64,000 nucleotides of DNA from Frankiales bacterium (GCA_025966315.1 JAOPUZ010000071.1:1-64000); one strand, 5' to 3'; positions 10,243-20,292 are shown, counted from the stretch's first letter. The notes: generated from the sequence alone by a model not told the origin. Program-made: numbers and translations.

Positions 10243-10820
10243 CCGGGCAGTATTAGCTGGTCAGGGCGGTACCACAAGCCAATTCCCCGGGAGCCGGCAT
10301 TCTCTGCGTTTATCGGATATGAGGCCACGGTATCCGGATGATCAGCGGCGACCGAGCGTGGCTCGCTGAGCGCGAGTTTGTCGTGGACGGCCGGGACGCG
10401 AGTTCGCCGTGGACGGCCGGCTCTGCTCGTCACACGTAAGGCCGGGCCCGTGGTGCCGTTGGGACTTATTTTCCGCGTGATGCAGTGGCCGCGAGTGACC
10501 TGAAGCCGGCCGGCCCAACTCGCCGGCAACCTCACCATGCCGGCGAAGCGCCGATGAGACGCCGCCCCGGCATCCTGCCACCCGGCAGACGAACGTGCCG
10601 CGAAGTCGAGACCAATGAACAAAGTTCGACACCACAGGGTGAGGCCAATGCCATCAGGCAGGTGTGACGCTGGTCCACGGCAAGGCCGCACACTTCGCTC
10701 GCGCGACGTCGGAGGCAAAGGCGGATTGGACACCGTCAGCGGTGGGCGCCGCGGTCACCTGGCCCGACAAGTCGCGACCGACACGCCAGTGTCCGACACG
10801 TCATGCCGAAGGAGAACGCC
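10243..10820. other. Divergent control region between PAS-EAL gene and stress operon
   Basis: This 578 bp region has no convincing coding sequence and must carry the promoters of both flanking units. I looked for the HspR box (HAIR, CTTGAGT-N7-ACTCAAG) and CIRCE and saw neither. GGGACTTATTTTCC at 10461-10474 resembles half of a DosR-type box but is too degenerate to call. The Shine-Dalgarno AAGGAG at 10809-10814 lies 6 nt before ATG 10821 and decides the hsp20 start. Confidence 0.5.
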
Positions 10821-11291
10821 ATGACCCTGATGCGATTCGATCCCTTCCGTGAGCTCGATCGACTCAGCGAACGCGTGCTACCTGGGGGTCTGCGCGCGAT
10901 GCCAACCGAGGCCTACCGACGCGGGGACGAGTTCTTCGTACTCATCGATGTCCCTGGCGTCGAGCCCGACGACGTGGGCGTGACCGTCGAACGCAATGTG
11001 GTCAACGTGCAGGCGGCCTTCACCTCGCCCCGCCAGGACGGCGACGAACCGATCATCGACGAGCGACCGCACGGTCGCGCCACCCGCCAATTCTTCCTCG
11101 GTGAAAACCTCGACACTGCGAAGCTACGCGCCGACTACGACCAGGGCGTCTTGACCTTGACGATCCCAGTCGCCGAGCAGAGCAAACCCCGTCAAGTTCA
11201 GATCGCCTCGCCTTCGACCCGCACGATCGACGTTGGCTCCCACAGCACGCAGCCGCCCCAGTCCGGCGATGCCCAACCGGTCAACGCCTGA
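10821..11291 (+). CDS. Hsp20/alpha-crystallin family small heat-shock protein
   Basis: This ATP-independent holdase of 156 residues binds unfolding proteins and hands them to DnaK/ClpB. An upstream in-frame ATG (10803) exists, but AAGGAG sits 6 nt before 10821 and MTLMRFDPFRELDRL is the typical Hsp20 N-terminus. The alpha-crystallin domain spans about 35-135, with FFVLIDVPGVEPDDVGVTVE, and ends in DQGVLTLTIP, where the usual GVLTVTIP strand is recognised. The C-terminal extension is longer than normal and rich in Ser, Thr and Pro. It is the first gene of the nine-gene stress operon, 48 nt before dnaK. No HspR box was seen upstream. Confidence 0.95.
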   Translation: MTLMRFDPFRELDRLSERVLPGGLRAMPTEAYRRGDEFFVLIDVPGVEPDDVGVTVERNVVNVQAAFTSPRQDGDEPIIDERPHGRATRQFFLGENLDTAKLRADYDQGVLTLTIPVAEQSKPRQVQIASPSTRTIDVGSHSTQPPQSGDAQPVNA

Positions 11292-11339
11292 CCTTTGACG
11301 CTCACCACCCCAGCTGCTCACCCATCGTAAGGAGTCCTC

Positions 11340-13253
11340 ATGCCCAGAGCTGTCGGCATCGACCTCGGAACCACGAACTCGGTCATCGCGGCCTGGGAGG
11401 GTGGTGAACCGACGGTTATCCCCAACGCGGAGGGGGCCCGCACAACGCCATCGGTGGTGGCGTTCACCGACAGTGGTGAGCGGCTGGTCGGCCAGCTCGC
11501 CCGGCGGCAGGCGATCCTGAATCCCAAGGGCACGATCTATTCGGCCAAGCGGTTCATCGGGCGGCACTTCGACGAGATCACCGAAGAGGCCAAGGCGGTG
11601 ACATTCGACGTGGTGGCCGGCCCCGACGGGGTCGCACGCTTCGACGTCCGCGGCAAGCAGTACGCCCCGGAGGAGATCAGCGCCCTGGTGCTGCGCAAGC
11701 TCGCCGAGGATGCCGCGAAGCAGCTCGGCGAACGCGTCACCCAGGCGGTGATCACCGTCCCCGCTTACTTCAACGACGCGCAGCGGCAAGCGACGAAGGA
11801 CGCGGGCAAGATCGCCGGCCTGGAGGTACTGAGGATCATCAACGAACCCACCGCGGCTGCTCTCGCCTACGGGCTGGATAAGCGCGGCCATGAGACGGTG
11901 CTGGTGTTCGACCTGGGCGGTGGCACCTTTGACGTCAGCATTCTCGACGTCGGCGACGGGGTGGTCGAAGTCCGTGCGACTTCCGGTGACACCCAGCTGG
12001 GTGGGGACGACTTCGATCGCCGGATCGTGGACCGGCTAGCCGATGATTTCCAGCGGGAGCAGCACATCGACGTGCGCGCCGACCCGCAGGCGCTTCAGCG
12101 GCTGTTCGAGGCCGCGGAGAAGGCCAAGGTTGAGTTGAGTTCGGTTAGCCAGACCCAGGTGAACCTGCCGTTCATCACCGCCGATGCCAACGGACCCAAG
12201 CACCTGACCGCGAGCCTGATGCGTTCAACATTCGAGGAGATCAGTCACGACCTGATCGAGCGCTGCCTGGGACCGGTCCAGCAGGCCATGGCTGACGCAA
12301 AAGTCAGCGCCAATGACATCGACGAGGTGATCCTGGTCGGCGGATCGACGCGCATCCCGGCAGTACAGAGTTTGGTGCGGCGCCTGACTGGCGGCAAGGA
12401 CCCCAACATGACCGTCAACCCCGACGAGGTGGTGGCACTGGGGGCGGCGGTGCAGGCCGGGGTGCTCAAGGGCGAGGTATCCGACGTGCTGCTGCTCGAC
12501 GTCACCCCGCTCTCATTGGGGGTCGAGACCCGCGGTGGCATCATGACCAAGATCATCGAGCGGAACACCACGATCCCCGCCCGCCGCAGCGAGGTGTTCT
12601 CCACCGCCGCCGACAACCAGCCGGCCGTTGACGTGGTGGTGCTGCAGGGTGAACGTGAGCTGGCCACCGACAACCGCGTCCTTGGGCGCTTCCAGCTGAC
12701 GAACATCCGCCCGGCGCCGCGCGGCGAGCCACAGATCGAGGTTACCTTCGACATCGATGCCAACGGCATCCTGAGCGTGACCGCCCGCGACCGTGACACC
12801 GGCGCCGAGCAAGGCATCACGATCAGCCAGAGCTCCAACCTAGATCCGAGCGAGGTGGAGCGGATGGTCGCCGAAGCCGACCGCAACCGAAGCGAGGACC
12901 AACAACTGCGCCAGCAGGTCGAGGCCCGCAACGAGTTGGATAGCGCCGCGTACCAGCTTGAACGGCGGCTCACCGAGCGCGGCGATTCCGTCCCCGTCCA
13001 TGAGAAGGCACGGGCCGAATCGCTCATCGCCGATGCTCGCCAGGCGATCGAGGAGCAGGCTCCCCTCGATCGCGTGCGGTCGCTTACCGGGGAGCTCGCC
13101 CAGGCCTCTGCCGCATTCGATGCCAGCGCGGGCACCGGTGACAGGCCTCGCCGCGAAACCAGCGGGGCGGGCGGCGATCCTCGCACTGGCCCCGAGGGTG
13201 GAGGAGGCGTTGACGATGACGATGTCATCGACGCCGAGTTCGACCGTGCCTGA
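11340..13253 (+). CDS. dnaK: Hsp70 chaperone DnaK
   Basis: The protein has 637 residues and starts behind a strong AAGGAG. The nucleotide-binding domain (about 1-360) begins [11 protein letters not shown] and contains [40 protein letters not shown] and [13 protein letters not shown]. The substrate domain starts at [17 protein letters not shown] and includes [15 protein letters not shown]. The helical lid ends in [14 protein letters not shown], close to the usual EVVDAEF tail. It acts with GrpE (next gene) and the J-protein two genes down in the cytosol, and feeds the ClpB disaggregase of the same operon. The flanking CbpA/CbpM genes suggest an accessory DnaK copy rather than the only one; the genome would have to show that. 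Confidence 0.97.
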   Translation: MPRAVGIDLGTTNSVIAAWEGGEPTVIPNAEGARTTPSVVAFTDSGERLVGQLARRQAILNPKGTIYSAKRFIGRHFDEITEEAKAVTFDVVAGPDGVARFDVRGKQYAPEEISALVLRKLAEDAAKQLGERVTQAVITVPAYFNDAQRQATKDAGKIAGLEVLRIINEPTAAALAYGLDKRGHETVLVFDLGGGTFDVSILDVGDGVVEVRATSGDTQLGGDDFDRRIVDRLADDFQREQHIDVRADPQALQRLFEAAEKAKVELSSVSQTQVNLPFITADANGPKHLTASLMRSTFEEISHDLIERCLGPVQQAMADAKVSANDIDEVILVGGSTRIPAVQSLVRRLTGGKDPNMTVNPDEVVALGAAVQAGVLKGEVSDVLLLDVTPLSLGVETRGGIMTKIIERNTTIPARRSEVFSTAADNQPAVDVVVLQGERELATDNRVLGRFQLTNIRPAPRGEPQIEVTFDIDANGILSVTARDRDTGAEQGITISQSSNLDPSEVERMVAEADRNRSEDQQLRQQVEARNELDSAAYQLERRLTERGDSVPVHEKARAESLIADARQAIEEQAPLDRVRSLTGELAQASAAFDASAGTGDRPRRETSGAGGDPRTGPEGGGGVDDDDVIDAEFDRA

Positions 13254-13797
13254 TGAGACGGCGTCGTCGCACGGGCGGACGCCGAGCACGGACGCCCGCC
13301 CCGCCGTGGACTCGAGCGATCCGGCCGACGCGGCGGACGACCCGGGAAACGCTCCGGTCAAGTCCGATGAGTTGACGGTCGAGCAGCTTGAGGATCGCTG
13401 GCGACGCGCGGTCGCCGACCTCGACAACGTCCGCAAGCGCTCGGCCCGCGAGATCGGCGCCGCACGCGGCAACGAGCGCGCCGCCGTGGCCGCGCAGTTC
13501 CTGCCCGTCCTCGACAACCTGGAACTGGCCCTCGCTCATGCCGACGCTGACCCTGCCACGATCCTCGAGGGCCTGCGCGCGGTTCGCGACCAGGCGATCG
13601 CCGTACTGGATCGCCTGGGCTATGGCCGACGGGAGCAGGCCGGGGTGCCCTTCAACCCGGCGGCCCACGAGGTAGTCACCGTGGTCGACGATCCCGACGC
13701 GGCCCCGGGGACCGTAGTGCGCGTGCTGCGCCCGGGCTACGGCGACACCGAGAACCAGTTGCGCCCGGCCGCGGTTGCGGTCGCCCGCAAACAATGA
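13216..13797 (+). CDS. grpE: Nucleotide exchange factor GrpE
   Basis: This 193-residue exchange factor releases ADP from DnaK. Start ATG 13216 was chosen because GGAGGAGG (13200-13207) lies 8 nt upstream; it overlaps the end of dnaK by 38 nt, so translation is probably coupled. An acidic disordered N-terminus of about 60 residues leads to the long helix ([20 protein letters not shown]). The beta domain follows ([57 protein letters not shown]). All standard GrpE regions are present and the length is normal. The short gap of 9 nt to dnaJ supports one transcript. Confidence 0.95.
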   Translation: MTMSSTPSSTVPDETASSHGRTPSTDARPAVDSSDPADAADDPGNAPVKSDELTVEQLEDRWRRAVADLDNVRKRSAREIGAARGNERAAVAAQFLPVLDNLELALAHADADPATILEGLRAVRDQAIAVLDRLGYGRREQAGVPFNPAAHEVVTVVDDPDAAPGTVVRVLRPGYGDTENQLRPAAVAVARKQ

Positions 13798-13806
13798 TGA
13801 GCCGGT

Positions 13807-14733
13807 ATGGCCCGCGACTACTACGACGCCCTAGGGGTTGATCGCAGTGCCAGCGCCGAGGAACTCCAGAGCGCGTTCCGCACCCTCGCCCGTCGCTACC
13901 ACCCCGACATAAACTCCGACCCCGCGGCCGAGGAGCGCTTCAAAGAAGTCAACGAGGCCTACCACGTACTCGCTGACCCGGACTCGCGAGCGCGCTATGA
14001 CCGGTTCGGACCGGACTTTCGGCAGGTCCGCGAAGACGCCGGGACACGCCGCGGCGGCGCCGGTGGCGGGCCGAGCACCGGGCGAGCACGCCGTACCTCA
14101 AGCGCCACCAGCTCGAGCATCAACGTCGAAGACCTGTTCGGCCGAGGTGACTTCGACGATCTGTTTGGCGCATGGCGTGCGACTGGTCCGATCCGGGGAG
14201 CCGACCAGGAAGCCGAGTTCGAGCTCAGCGTTCCGGAAGCGTTCACCGGCGGCAAGCGGCGGATCGAGCTGGGCGGGCCGACCGGGCAGCGCACCTACGA
14301 GGTCACCGTGCCACCCGGCGTCACCGAGGGACAGCGGATCCGACTCAGCGGCCAAGGCGGTCAAGGAGCGGAGGGCGGTCCCGCCGGTGATCTCTATCTG
14401 CGGGTACGGATCAGGCCGGATGAGCACTTCCGGGTGCAGGGGCGCGACATCTACGTCGACGCCCCGGTCGCGCCGTGGGAGGCGGCGCTCGGCGCGACCG
14501 TACCGATTCAGACGCCCGGCGGCGAGGTCAAGATGAAGATCCCGGCAGGGTCATCCAGCGGGCGCCGGCTGCGCCTGAGCGGTGAGGGGATGCCGAACCG
14601 GCGGGGCAGGCCGGGCGATCTCTATGCCGAGCTCCGCATCGTCGTGCCCCACCGGCTGCGTAAGCGCGAGCGTGAGCTGTTCGAGCAACTCGCCCGCGAA
14701 TCACACTTCGATGCCCGGAGCGCCGGCCGATGA
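13807..14733 (+). CDS. CbpA-type (class B) DnaJ co-chaperone
   Basis: This 308-residue J-protein has its J-domain at 3-68 with the catalytic HPD at 32-34 ([10 protein letters not shown]). A Gly/Ser-rich linker (about 75-120) follows. The C-terminal peptide-binding domains (about 138-300) include [19 protein letters not shown] and [21 protein letters not shown]. The CxxCxGxG zinc-finger repeats of housekeeping DnaJ are absent, which makes it a CbpA-like class B protein. That fits the next gene, which encodes a CbpM-type modulator and overlaps it at ATGA. It stimulates DnaK ATPase and recruits substrates. In typical actinobacterial dnaK operons this position is held by a zinc-finger DnaJ1. Confidence 0.94.
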   Translation: MARDYYDALGVDRSASAEELQSAFRTLARRYHPDINSDPAAEERFKEVNEAYHVLADPDSRARYDRFGPDFRQVREDAGTRRGGAGGGPSTGRARRTSSATSSSINVEDLFGRGDFDDLFGAWRATGPIRGADQEAEFELSVPEAFTGGKRRIELGGPTGQRTYEVTVPPGVTEGQRIRLSGQGGQGAEGGPAGDLYLRVRIRPDEHFRVQGRDIYVDAPVAPWEAALGATVPIQTPGGEVKMKIPAGSSSGRRLRLSGEGMPNRRGRPGDLYAELRIVVPHRLRKRERELFEQLARESHFDARSAGR

Positions 14734-15062
14734 CCCGGGGACGCGTCGCGGTGCGCTACCCGCTGCTCGTCGTGCCGCATACACCGCCGCTGAGCCTGGC
14801 CAGCTTCGCTGACCGGGCCGGCCTACATCCCGAGCTGATCGCCCGCCTAGTCGCGCTCGGGCTGGTGCCAGCCACCGTCGACGCCGCGGGCCAGCTTTGG
14901 TTCTCGCCGGCCGATCTGGCCGTCATCGCGCGCATCCGTCGGCTGCGGTCGGACCTATCGCTCAACTACGCGGCGATCGGTCTGGTCCTGGACCTGCTCG
15001 ACCGCATCCATCAACTCGAGAACACACCGCCGGGATCACGGAGGCCACCACCATGGACATGA
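14730..15062 (+). CDS. cbpM: MerR-like chaperone modulator, CbpM family
   Basis: The protein has 110 residues, starts in the ATGA overlap with the J-protein stop and overlaps the clpB start by 10 nt. The conserved block is [22 protein letters not shown], followed by [25 protein letters not shown] and LVLDLLDRI; this is the pattern of CbpM, the partner and inhibitor of CbpA. HspR is the other MerR-related protein found in actinobacterial dnaK operons and cannot be fully excluded by eye. The lack of a second HTH wing and of a visible HspR box, together with the CbpA-type partner, favours CbpM. If so, it modulates the adjacent J-protein rather than repressing the operon. Confidence 0.85.
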   Translation: MTRGRVAVRYPLLVVPHTPPLSLASFADRAGLHPELIARLVALGLVPATVDAAGQLWFSPADLAVIARIRRLRSDLSLNYAAIGLVLDLLDRIHQLENTPPGSRRPPPWT

Positions 15063-17713
15063 ATCGACTCACCACCCGATCCCAGGAAGGCCTCCAGCAG
15101 GCCCAGAGCCTCGCCACCGGGCTGGGGCACCCGGAGGTCGACGGTGAGCACCTATTGCTGGCATTGTTAAGTGACGAGGACGGCCTGGCGGTCCGGTTGC
15201 TCGACCTGGCCGGCGTCGACGTCGATGCCCTGCGTTCAGATGTCGAGTCCGATCTTGACCGGCGACCGAAGGTCAGCGGACCGGGCCAGACATCCGGCCA
15301 GATCCGGGTCACGGCCCGGCTGAGCCGGCTGCTCGACTCGGCCGACCGCGAAGCACGGCGGCTCAAGGATGACTACGTCTCGATCGAACACCTCCTGCTC
15401 GCCCTGATTGAGTCGGGCGGAGCTGGCGGCTCGGACGGAGCCGCCCAGCGGCTGGCCCAGCACGGCGCCACCAGAGACGCACTGCTGGCCGCGTTGGCCC
15501 AAGTGCGGGGCAACCAGCGGGTGACCTCCGCATCACCGGAATCGGCCTATGAGTCGCTGGAGAAGTACGGACGCGACCTGGTCGAGGACGCCCGCGCCGG
15601 GCGCCTAGATCCGGTCATCGGCCGCGACGCCGAGATCAGGCGCGTCATTCAAATTCTGTCCCGCAAGTCAAAAAACAACCCGGTGCTCATCGGCGATCCA
15701 GGCGTAGGCAAAACCGCCATCGTCGAGGGGTTGGCCCAGCGGATCGTGCGCCGCGACGTCCCCGAGAGCCTGCGCGAGAAGACCGTCTTCTCTCTCGATA
15801 TGGGGGCGCTAATCGCTGGCGCGAAGTACCGCGGCGAGTTCGAGGAACGGCTGAAGGCCGTCCTCACCGAGGTGAAAGCGGCCGAGGGTCGAATCCTGCT
15901 GTTCGTCGACGAGCTGCACACCGTGGTCGGCGCCGGCGCGTCCGAAGGGAGCATGGACGCGGGCAACATGCTCAAGCCGATGCTGGCACGGGGCGAACTG
16001 CACATGATCGGTGCCACCACTCTGGACGAGTACCGCAAACACATCGAGTCCGACGCCGCCCTGGAGCGTCGCTTCCAGCCAGTACTGGTCGATGAACCGT
16101 CGATCGAGGACGCCATCTCGATCCTGCGCGGACTCCGCGAGCGCCTGGAGATCTTCCACGGCGTGAAGATCCAGGACAGCGCACTGGTGGCGGCCGCGGT
16201 GCTGAGCCAGCGCTACATCGCCGACCGGTTCCTGCCGGATAAGGCCATCGATCTGGTCGACGAGGCGGCGGCCAGGCTGCGTACCGAGATCGACTCGATG
16301 CCCGCCGAGCTGGACAGCCTCACCCGTCGGGTGATGCGGCTGGAGATCGAGGACGCCGCATTGTCCAAGGAGGACGACCCGGCCAGCAAAGCACGGCTGG
16401 AGGAGTTACGCCGCGAGCTCGTTGGCCTGCGAGCCGAGGCCGACGCGAAACGCGCCCAGTGGGATGCCGAGCGTCAGGGGATCCGGCGGGTCCAACAGCT
16501 GCGCGGCGAACTCGAGCGGCGCCGGCAAGAAGCCGAAGAGTCCGAACGGCGCTACGACCTCAACCGAGCGGCCGAGCTGCGCTACGGCGAGATCGCCGAA
16601 CTCGAACGCCGCCTGGCCGCCGAAGAACAACAGCTGGCCGCCAAACAGGGCACCCGCCGGATGCTGCGCGAGACCGTCACCGAGGACGAGATCGCCGAGA
16701 TCGTCGCCTCCTGGACCGGGATCCCGATCAGCCGGCTACAGGAGGGAGAACGACAGAAAGTACTGCGCCTGGACACCATCCTGCATGAGCGGGTCATCGG
16801 GCAGGACGAGGCGGTACAGCTGGTCGCCGACGCGATGATCCGCGCCCGCTCCGGGATCAAGGACCCGCGCCGACCGATCGGGTCGTTCATCTTCCTCGGC
16901 CCCACCGGAGTCGGTAAAACCGAACTCGCCCGCACGCTTGCGTGGGCGCTATTCGACACCGAGCAGAACATGATCCGCATCGATATGAGCGAATACCAGG
17001 AACGCCACACCGTCAGTCGTCTGGTCGGCGCGCCACCCGGCTACGTCGGCTACGAAGAAGGTGGGCAGCTCACTGAAGCCGTCCGGCGCAAGCCGTTCTG
17101 CGTGGTGCTGCTGGACGAGATCGAGAAAGCTCATCCCGACGTATTCAACACGCTGCTGCAGGTCCTCGACGACGGCCGACTCACCGACGGCCAGGGGCGC
17201 ACGGTCAGCTTTCGCAACACCGTCGTCATAATGACCTCCAACATCGGCTCGCAATATCTGCTCGACGCGGCGACACCCGACGGCGAGATCAAATCCGACG
17301 CCCGCGACCTGGTGATGAGCGAGCTACGTGACCGCTTCCGGCCCGAGTTCCTCAACCGGGTCGATGACATCGTGCTGTTCAAGCCGTTGATGAGCAGCGA
17401 GATCGAGCAGATCGTCGAGTTGATGCTGGACGATCTGCGGCAGCGGCTGCTCGAGCGGCGCATCTCCCTGGAGGTGACCGAGGCGGCTAAGCACCGCATC
17501 GCGCAGCAGGGCTTCGACCCGGTCTACGGAGCCCGACCACTTCGCCGCTTCATCGCCCGCGAGGTCGAGACCCGCATCGGCCGAGCGCTGCTGGCCGAAG
17601 CGGTGCCCGACGGGGCGAGCGTCACGATCGATCTCCGCAACGGCGAACTCGACGTCCGATACACCAGCCCGAGTTCGGCGCAGGCACACACACAGACCTC
17701 GAGCGCGGCATGA
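15053..17713 (+). CDS. clpB: AAA+ disaggregase ClpB
   Basis: The start is ATG 15053, 8 nt after GGAGG (15040-15044), giving 886 residues. The double Clp_N repeat (about 1-150) contains [17 protein letters not shown] and [18 protein letters not shown]1 has Walker A GDPGVGKT at 214-221 and the sensor [16 protein letters not shown] coiled-coil middle domain (about 400-530, Arg/Glu-rich) marks it as ClpB rather than ClpC. NBD2 has GPTGVGKT at 616-623 and [16 protein letters not shown]. No ClpP-binding IGF loop was noticed. ClpB threads aggregated proteins together with DnaK, whose set is encoded just upstream. ATGA overlap with the thioredoxin gene extends the operon. Confidence 0.96.
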   Translation: MDMNRLTTRSQEGLQQAQSLATGLGHPEVDGEHLLLALLSDEDGLAVRLLDLAGVDVDALRSDVESDLDRRPKVSGPGQTSGQIRVTARLSRLLDSADREARRLKDDYVSIEHLLLALIESGGAGGSDGAAQRLAQHGATRDALLAALAQVRGNQRVTSASPESAYESLEKYGRDLVEDARAGRLDPVIGRDAEIRRVIQILSRKSKNNPVLIGDPGVGKTAIVEGLAQRIVRRDVPESLREKTVFSLDMGALIAGAKYRGEFEERLKAVLTEVKAAEGRILLFVDELHTVVGAGASEGSMDAGNMLKPMLARGELHMIGATTLDEYRKHIESDAALERRFQPVLVDEPSIEDAISILRGLRERLEIFHGVKIQDSALVAAAVLSQRYIADRFLPDKAIDLVDEAAARLRTEIDSMPAELDSLTRRVMRLEIEDAALSKEDDPASKARLEELRRELVGLRAEADAKRAQWDAERQGIRRVQQLRGELERRRQEAEESERRYDLNRAAELRYGEIAELERRLAAEEQQLAAKQGTRRMLRETVTEDEIAEIVASWTGIPISRLQEGERQKVLRLDTILHERVIGQDEAVQLVADAMIRARSGIKDPRRPIGSFIFLGPTGVGKTELARTLAWALFDTEQNMIRIDMSEYQERHTVSRLVGAPPGYVGYEEGGQLTEAVRRKPFCVVLLDEIEKAHPDVFNTLLQVLDDGRLTDGQGRTVSFRNTVVIMTSNIGSQYLLDAATPDGEIKSDARDLVMSELRDRFRPEFLNRVDDIVLFKPLMSSEIEQIVELMLDDLRQRLLERRISLEVTEAAKHRIAQQGFDPVYGARPLRRFIAREVETRIGRALLAEAVPDGASVTIDLRNGELDVRYTSPSSAQAHTQTSSAA

Positions 17714-18168
17714 CCACAGCGCTGGCCTCCAACATCGTCACCTGCCCGAACTGTGGCCGCCGGAACCGGGTACCCACGGCTGCTGGCGGCAGACCACGCT
17801 GCGGCAACTGCCACCGCTCCCTGCCCTGGATCGTGCACGCTGACGACACCAACTTTGCCGAAATCGCCGAACAGGCCACCAGGTACGTGCTGGTCGACCT
17901 ATGGGCAACCTGGTGCGGACCATGCCGCATGGTCAGCCCGGCGCTGGCACAGGTGGCCACCGAGATGGCCGACGACCTGAAGCTGGTCAAGGTCGACATC
18001 GACAGATCCCCAACCCTGGCCCGACGCTTCGAAGTGCAATCCGTGCCCACCCTCCTGGTCCTACGCGACGGTCAGGTCCTCGCACGCCAGTCCGGCGCCG
18101 CCCCAGCCGCTGTCCTGCGTAGCTGGGTCCAGACCGCAATCCAGCGATCCGATCGGAGTCCCTCATGA
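17710..18168 (+). CDS. Thioredoxin with N-terminal zinc ribbon (Trx2/TrxC type)
   Basis: The protein has 152 residues and its start overlaps the clpB stop at ATGA. The N-terminus carries two CxxC pairs (C12/C15 in [10 protein letters not shown] and C31/C34 in CGNC), a zinc ribbon as in TrxC/thioredoxin-2. The thioredoxin fold has the active site [10 protein letters not shown] (WCGPC at 68-72), VKVDIDRSP and the cis-proline VQSVPTLLV. It reduces disulfides in cytosolic proteins. Zinc-ribbon thioredoxins are linked in other bacteria to oxidative stress and to chaperone-holdase activity. Its place between clpB and the UBP/reductase-like genes ties protein repair to thiol redox. Confidence 0.94.
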   Translation: MTTALASNIVTCPNCGRRNRVPTAAGGRPRCGNCHRSLPWIVHADDTNFAEIAEQATRYVLVDLWATWCGPCRMVSPALAQVATEMADDLKLVKVDIDRSPTLARRFEVQSVPTLLVLRDGQVLARQSGAAPAAVLRSWVQTAIQRSDRSPS

Positions 18169-18503
18169 ACTCATACGTCCTCCGGCCTACGCCGCCCAAT
18201 CCGGCGGCGGCGACAGCCCCCCAAGTGCAGCGCCGGGCCGGCGCCGTCTACCTCGACCCGCACCTGAGCATGGTCCGCTCCGTCCTTCCACAAACCACGC
18301 AGGGCTGCCAGGAATGCCTACAGTCGGGCTCACCGTGGCTGCACCTACGACTGTGCCTGACCTGCGGGCACGTCGGCTGCTGCGACTCCTCGCCGTCGCG
18401 GCACGCCCGCCTACACGCACTAGGCATCGGTCATCCCATCGTGCGCTCCTTCGAGCCCGGCGAGGACTGGCGCTGGTGTTACGTCGATGAGATCTACCTC
18501 TGA
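18165..18503 (+). CDS. UBP-type zinc finger protein
   Basis: This 112-residue protein starts in the ATGA overlap with the thioredoxin gene. Its ligands match the ZnF-UBP pattern: C48/C51 (GCQEC), C64/C67 (CLTCGHVGCCDSS), C72, H80 and H90 (ARLHALGIGHPIVRSFEPGE), then W103 and Y106. In eukaryotes this fold binds the free C-terminus of ubiquitin. Bacterial members are common next to reductase-like flavoproteins, but I know of no established function. It overlaps the following gene by 17 nt, so the two are surely co-translated. The N-terminal 25 residues look disordered. The family is secure; the role is open. Confidence 0.9.
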   Translation: MNSYVLRPTPPNPAAATAPQVQRRAGAVYLDPHLSMVRSVLPQTTQGCQECLQSGSPWLHLRLCLTCGHVGCCDSSPSRHARLHALGIGHPIVRSFEPGEDWRWCYVDEIYL

Positions 18504-20292
18504 ACCACCGGCAGCCCAGCGGCACGATCCGGCTCCGCTGCCCGAGACCCCGGACTTGCACGGCGCTTACCCACGACTCGATCCTGCCCAGTTGAGCACC
18601 CTGCTCGCCGATGGACAACGCCGACCAACCACCGCGGGAGAAGTCCTGATCCAGGCCGGGCAGCGCAGCGACACCTTCTACGTCCTGCTCGGTGGTCAAG
18701 CCGTCGTCCTACAGCCTCACACCGGTGGTGAGGACGAGATCATCCGCGTGCACGGGCCGGGCAGATTCCTCGGCGAGCTCAGCATCCTCACCGGCCAGAT
18801 CGAGTTTGTCACCACCCGCATCCAGCTACCCGGAGAGGTTCTCGCCATCCCCGCCGAGCAACTGCCGAGAGTAGTCCTCCACAACCCGAACCTGGGCGAT
18901 CTGATCTTGCGTGCGTACCTCACCCGACGCGCGCTGCTCATCGACGCCGGCGTCGGCCTGCGCATAATCGGCTCCCGCTTCTCGCCGGACTCGCAACGCC
19001 TGCGCGACTTCGCCTCGCGCAACCGCATCCCGCACCGCTTCCTCGACCTGGAACAAGATCAGGCCGCCGAAGAAGTGCTCCGGCAACTCCAGGTCACCGC
19101 GTCGGAAACGCCCGTCGTCCTGTGCGGAGAGGCCCAGGTACTGCGCAACCCGACTAATGCACGCCTGGCCGACGCTCTCGGTCTGCGCGCCATGTCCGGG
19201 ACGCCGGAACTCGTCGACCTCGTCGTCGTGGGAGCAGGCCCGTCAGGGCTGGCCGCCGCGGTATACGCCGCATCCGAAGGCTTGAGCACCATTGTTCTCG
19301 ATGCGGTCGCGACCGGTGGCCAGGCCGCAACCTCCTCGCGTATCGAGAACTATCTTGGCTTCCCGGCAGGGATATCGGGTGCGGAGCTGGCAGAACGCGC
19401 CGCCATCCAAGCCAATAAGTTCGGTGCCCGCATCCTCATTCCCGGTCAAGCCGTCGCGCTGAGCGAGGACGACGGGCACTATGTGGTACACCTCGACGGC
19501 GGAGACGCCGTCGCCGCCAGGTCAGTCATCATCGCGACGGGCGCTCGCTACCGCAAACTCGCCCTCGAACGACTGGGCGAGTTCGAGATGACCAGCGTCT
19601 ACTACGCCGCCACCCGGTTCGAAGCACAGCGCTGCGGCAGCGACCCGATCGCCGTAGTCGGGGGCGGCAACTCAGCCGGACAGGCCGCACTATTTCTCGC
19701 GTCGCAGGCGCCCGTCTATCTGATCGTGCGCGGACCCGACCTCGCACGCGACATGTCGCGCTACCTCATCGACCAGATCCAAGCAACCGAAGCAATCGTG
19801 GTACTGACCGACACTGAAATCATCGAGCTGATTGGCGACCGCGTCCTGGACGCTGTCGTTATCCGCAACAGCCGGACCCGCGAGCGCAGGAAATTGTCGG
19901 TAAAGGCATTGTTCGTATTCATCGGCGCCGTGCCCTGCACGAGTTGGCTCGCGACCACGGTTGCGCTTGATCCGGACGGATTCGTCCTGACCGGCGACGC
20001 AGTCGCCCATGCCGGGCAAGCCGAACACGCCGAACACGCCGCCAGCCAGGAAACCGGCTTCATCCCGCTGCCGCTGGAGACAAGTCGGCCGGGCGTGTTC
20101 GCAGTGGGCGACGTGCGCAGTGACTCCATCAAACGGGTCGCCTCCGCGGTCGGGGAGGGGGCGATGGCCGTGCGCCTGGTGCACGCACGCCGTCAGTCCG
20201 TTCGGCCCCTTCCGCGCCGACCGGCCGAATCATCCCCATCGGACCCGCCGCGAGCGCAGTTCGAGTCTGCCGGCGTCCCGTCTCCGTCGTGA
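18487..20292 (+). CDS. cNMP-binding / thioredoxin-reductase-like FAD oxidoreductase
   Basis: The protein has 601 residues. Residues about 25-140 form a cyclic-nucleotide-binding (Crp-like) domain (LIQAGQRSDTFYVLLGGQAV, GRFLGELSILTGQ). About 160-235 is a thioredoxin-like insert, and about 243-560 is a pyridine-nucleotide disulfide oxidoreductase fold with FAD motif VVGAGPSGLAAA, TGGQAATSSRIENYLGFP, NAD(P) motif VVGGGNSAGQAA, and GVFAVGDVRS near the end. The CxxC expected before the NAD motif in true thioredoxin reductases is reduced to a single Cys (ATRFEAQRCGSDPIAVVGG). It may still reduce another acceptor, or rely on the neighbouring thioredoxin. The gene starts inside the UBP gene (17 nt overlap) and ends the operon. 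Confidence 0.9.
   Translation: MRSTSEPPAAQRHDPAPLPETPDLHGAYPRLDPAQLSTLLADGQRRPTTAGEVLIQAGQRSDTFYVLLGGQAVVLQPHTGGEDEIIRVHGPGRFLGELSILTGQIEFVTTRIQLPGEVLAIPAEQLPRVVLHNPNLGDLILRAYLTRRALLIDAGVGLRIIGSRFSPDSQRLRDFASRNRIPHRFLDLEQDQAAEEVLRQLQVTASETPVVLCGEAQVLRNPTNARLADALGLRAMSGTPELVDLVVVGAGPSGLAAAVYAASEGLSTIVLDAVATGGQAATSSRIENYLGFPAGISGAELAERAAIQANKFGARILIPGQAVALSEDDGHYVVHLDGGDAVAARSVIIATGARYRKLALERLGEFEMTSVYYAATRFEAQRCGSDPIAVVGGGNSAGQAALFLASQAPVYLIVRGPDLARDMSRYLIDQIQATEAIVVLTDTEIIELIGDRVLDAVVIRNSRTRERRKLSVKALFVFIGAVPCTSWLATTVALDPDGFVLTGDAVAHAGQAEHAEHAASQETGFIPLPLETSRPGVFAVGDVRSDSIKRVASAVGEGAMAVRLVHARRQSVRPLPRRPAESSPSDPPRAQFESAGVPSPS

Noticed and set aside
10461-10474. DosR-like box GGGACTTATTTTCC upstream of hsp20
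   Set aside because: Only one half matches the 20-bp consensus and the second half has several mismatches, which is too weak to call.
10243-10820. Search for an HspR (HAIR) or CIRCE element
   Set aside because: No matching inverted repeat was found by eye.
12245-13228. A 327-codon minus-strand frame inside dnaK
   Set aside because: Ser/Thr/Arg-rich antisense shadow of a highly conserved gene.
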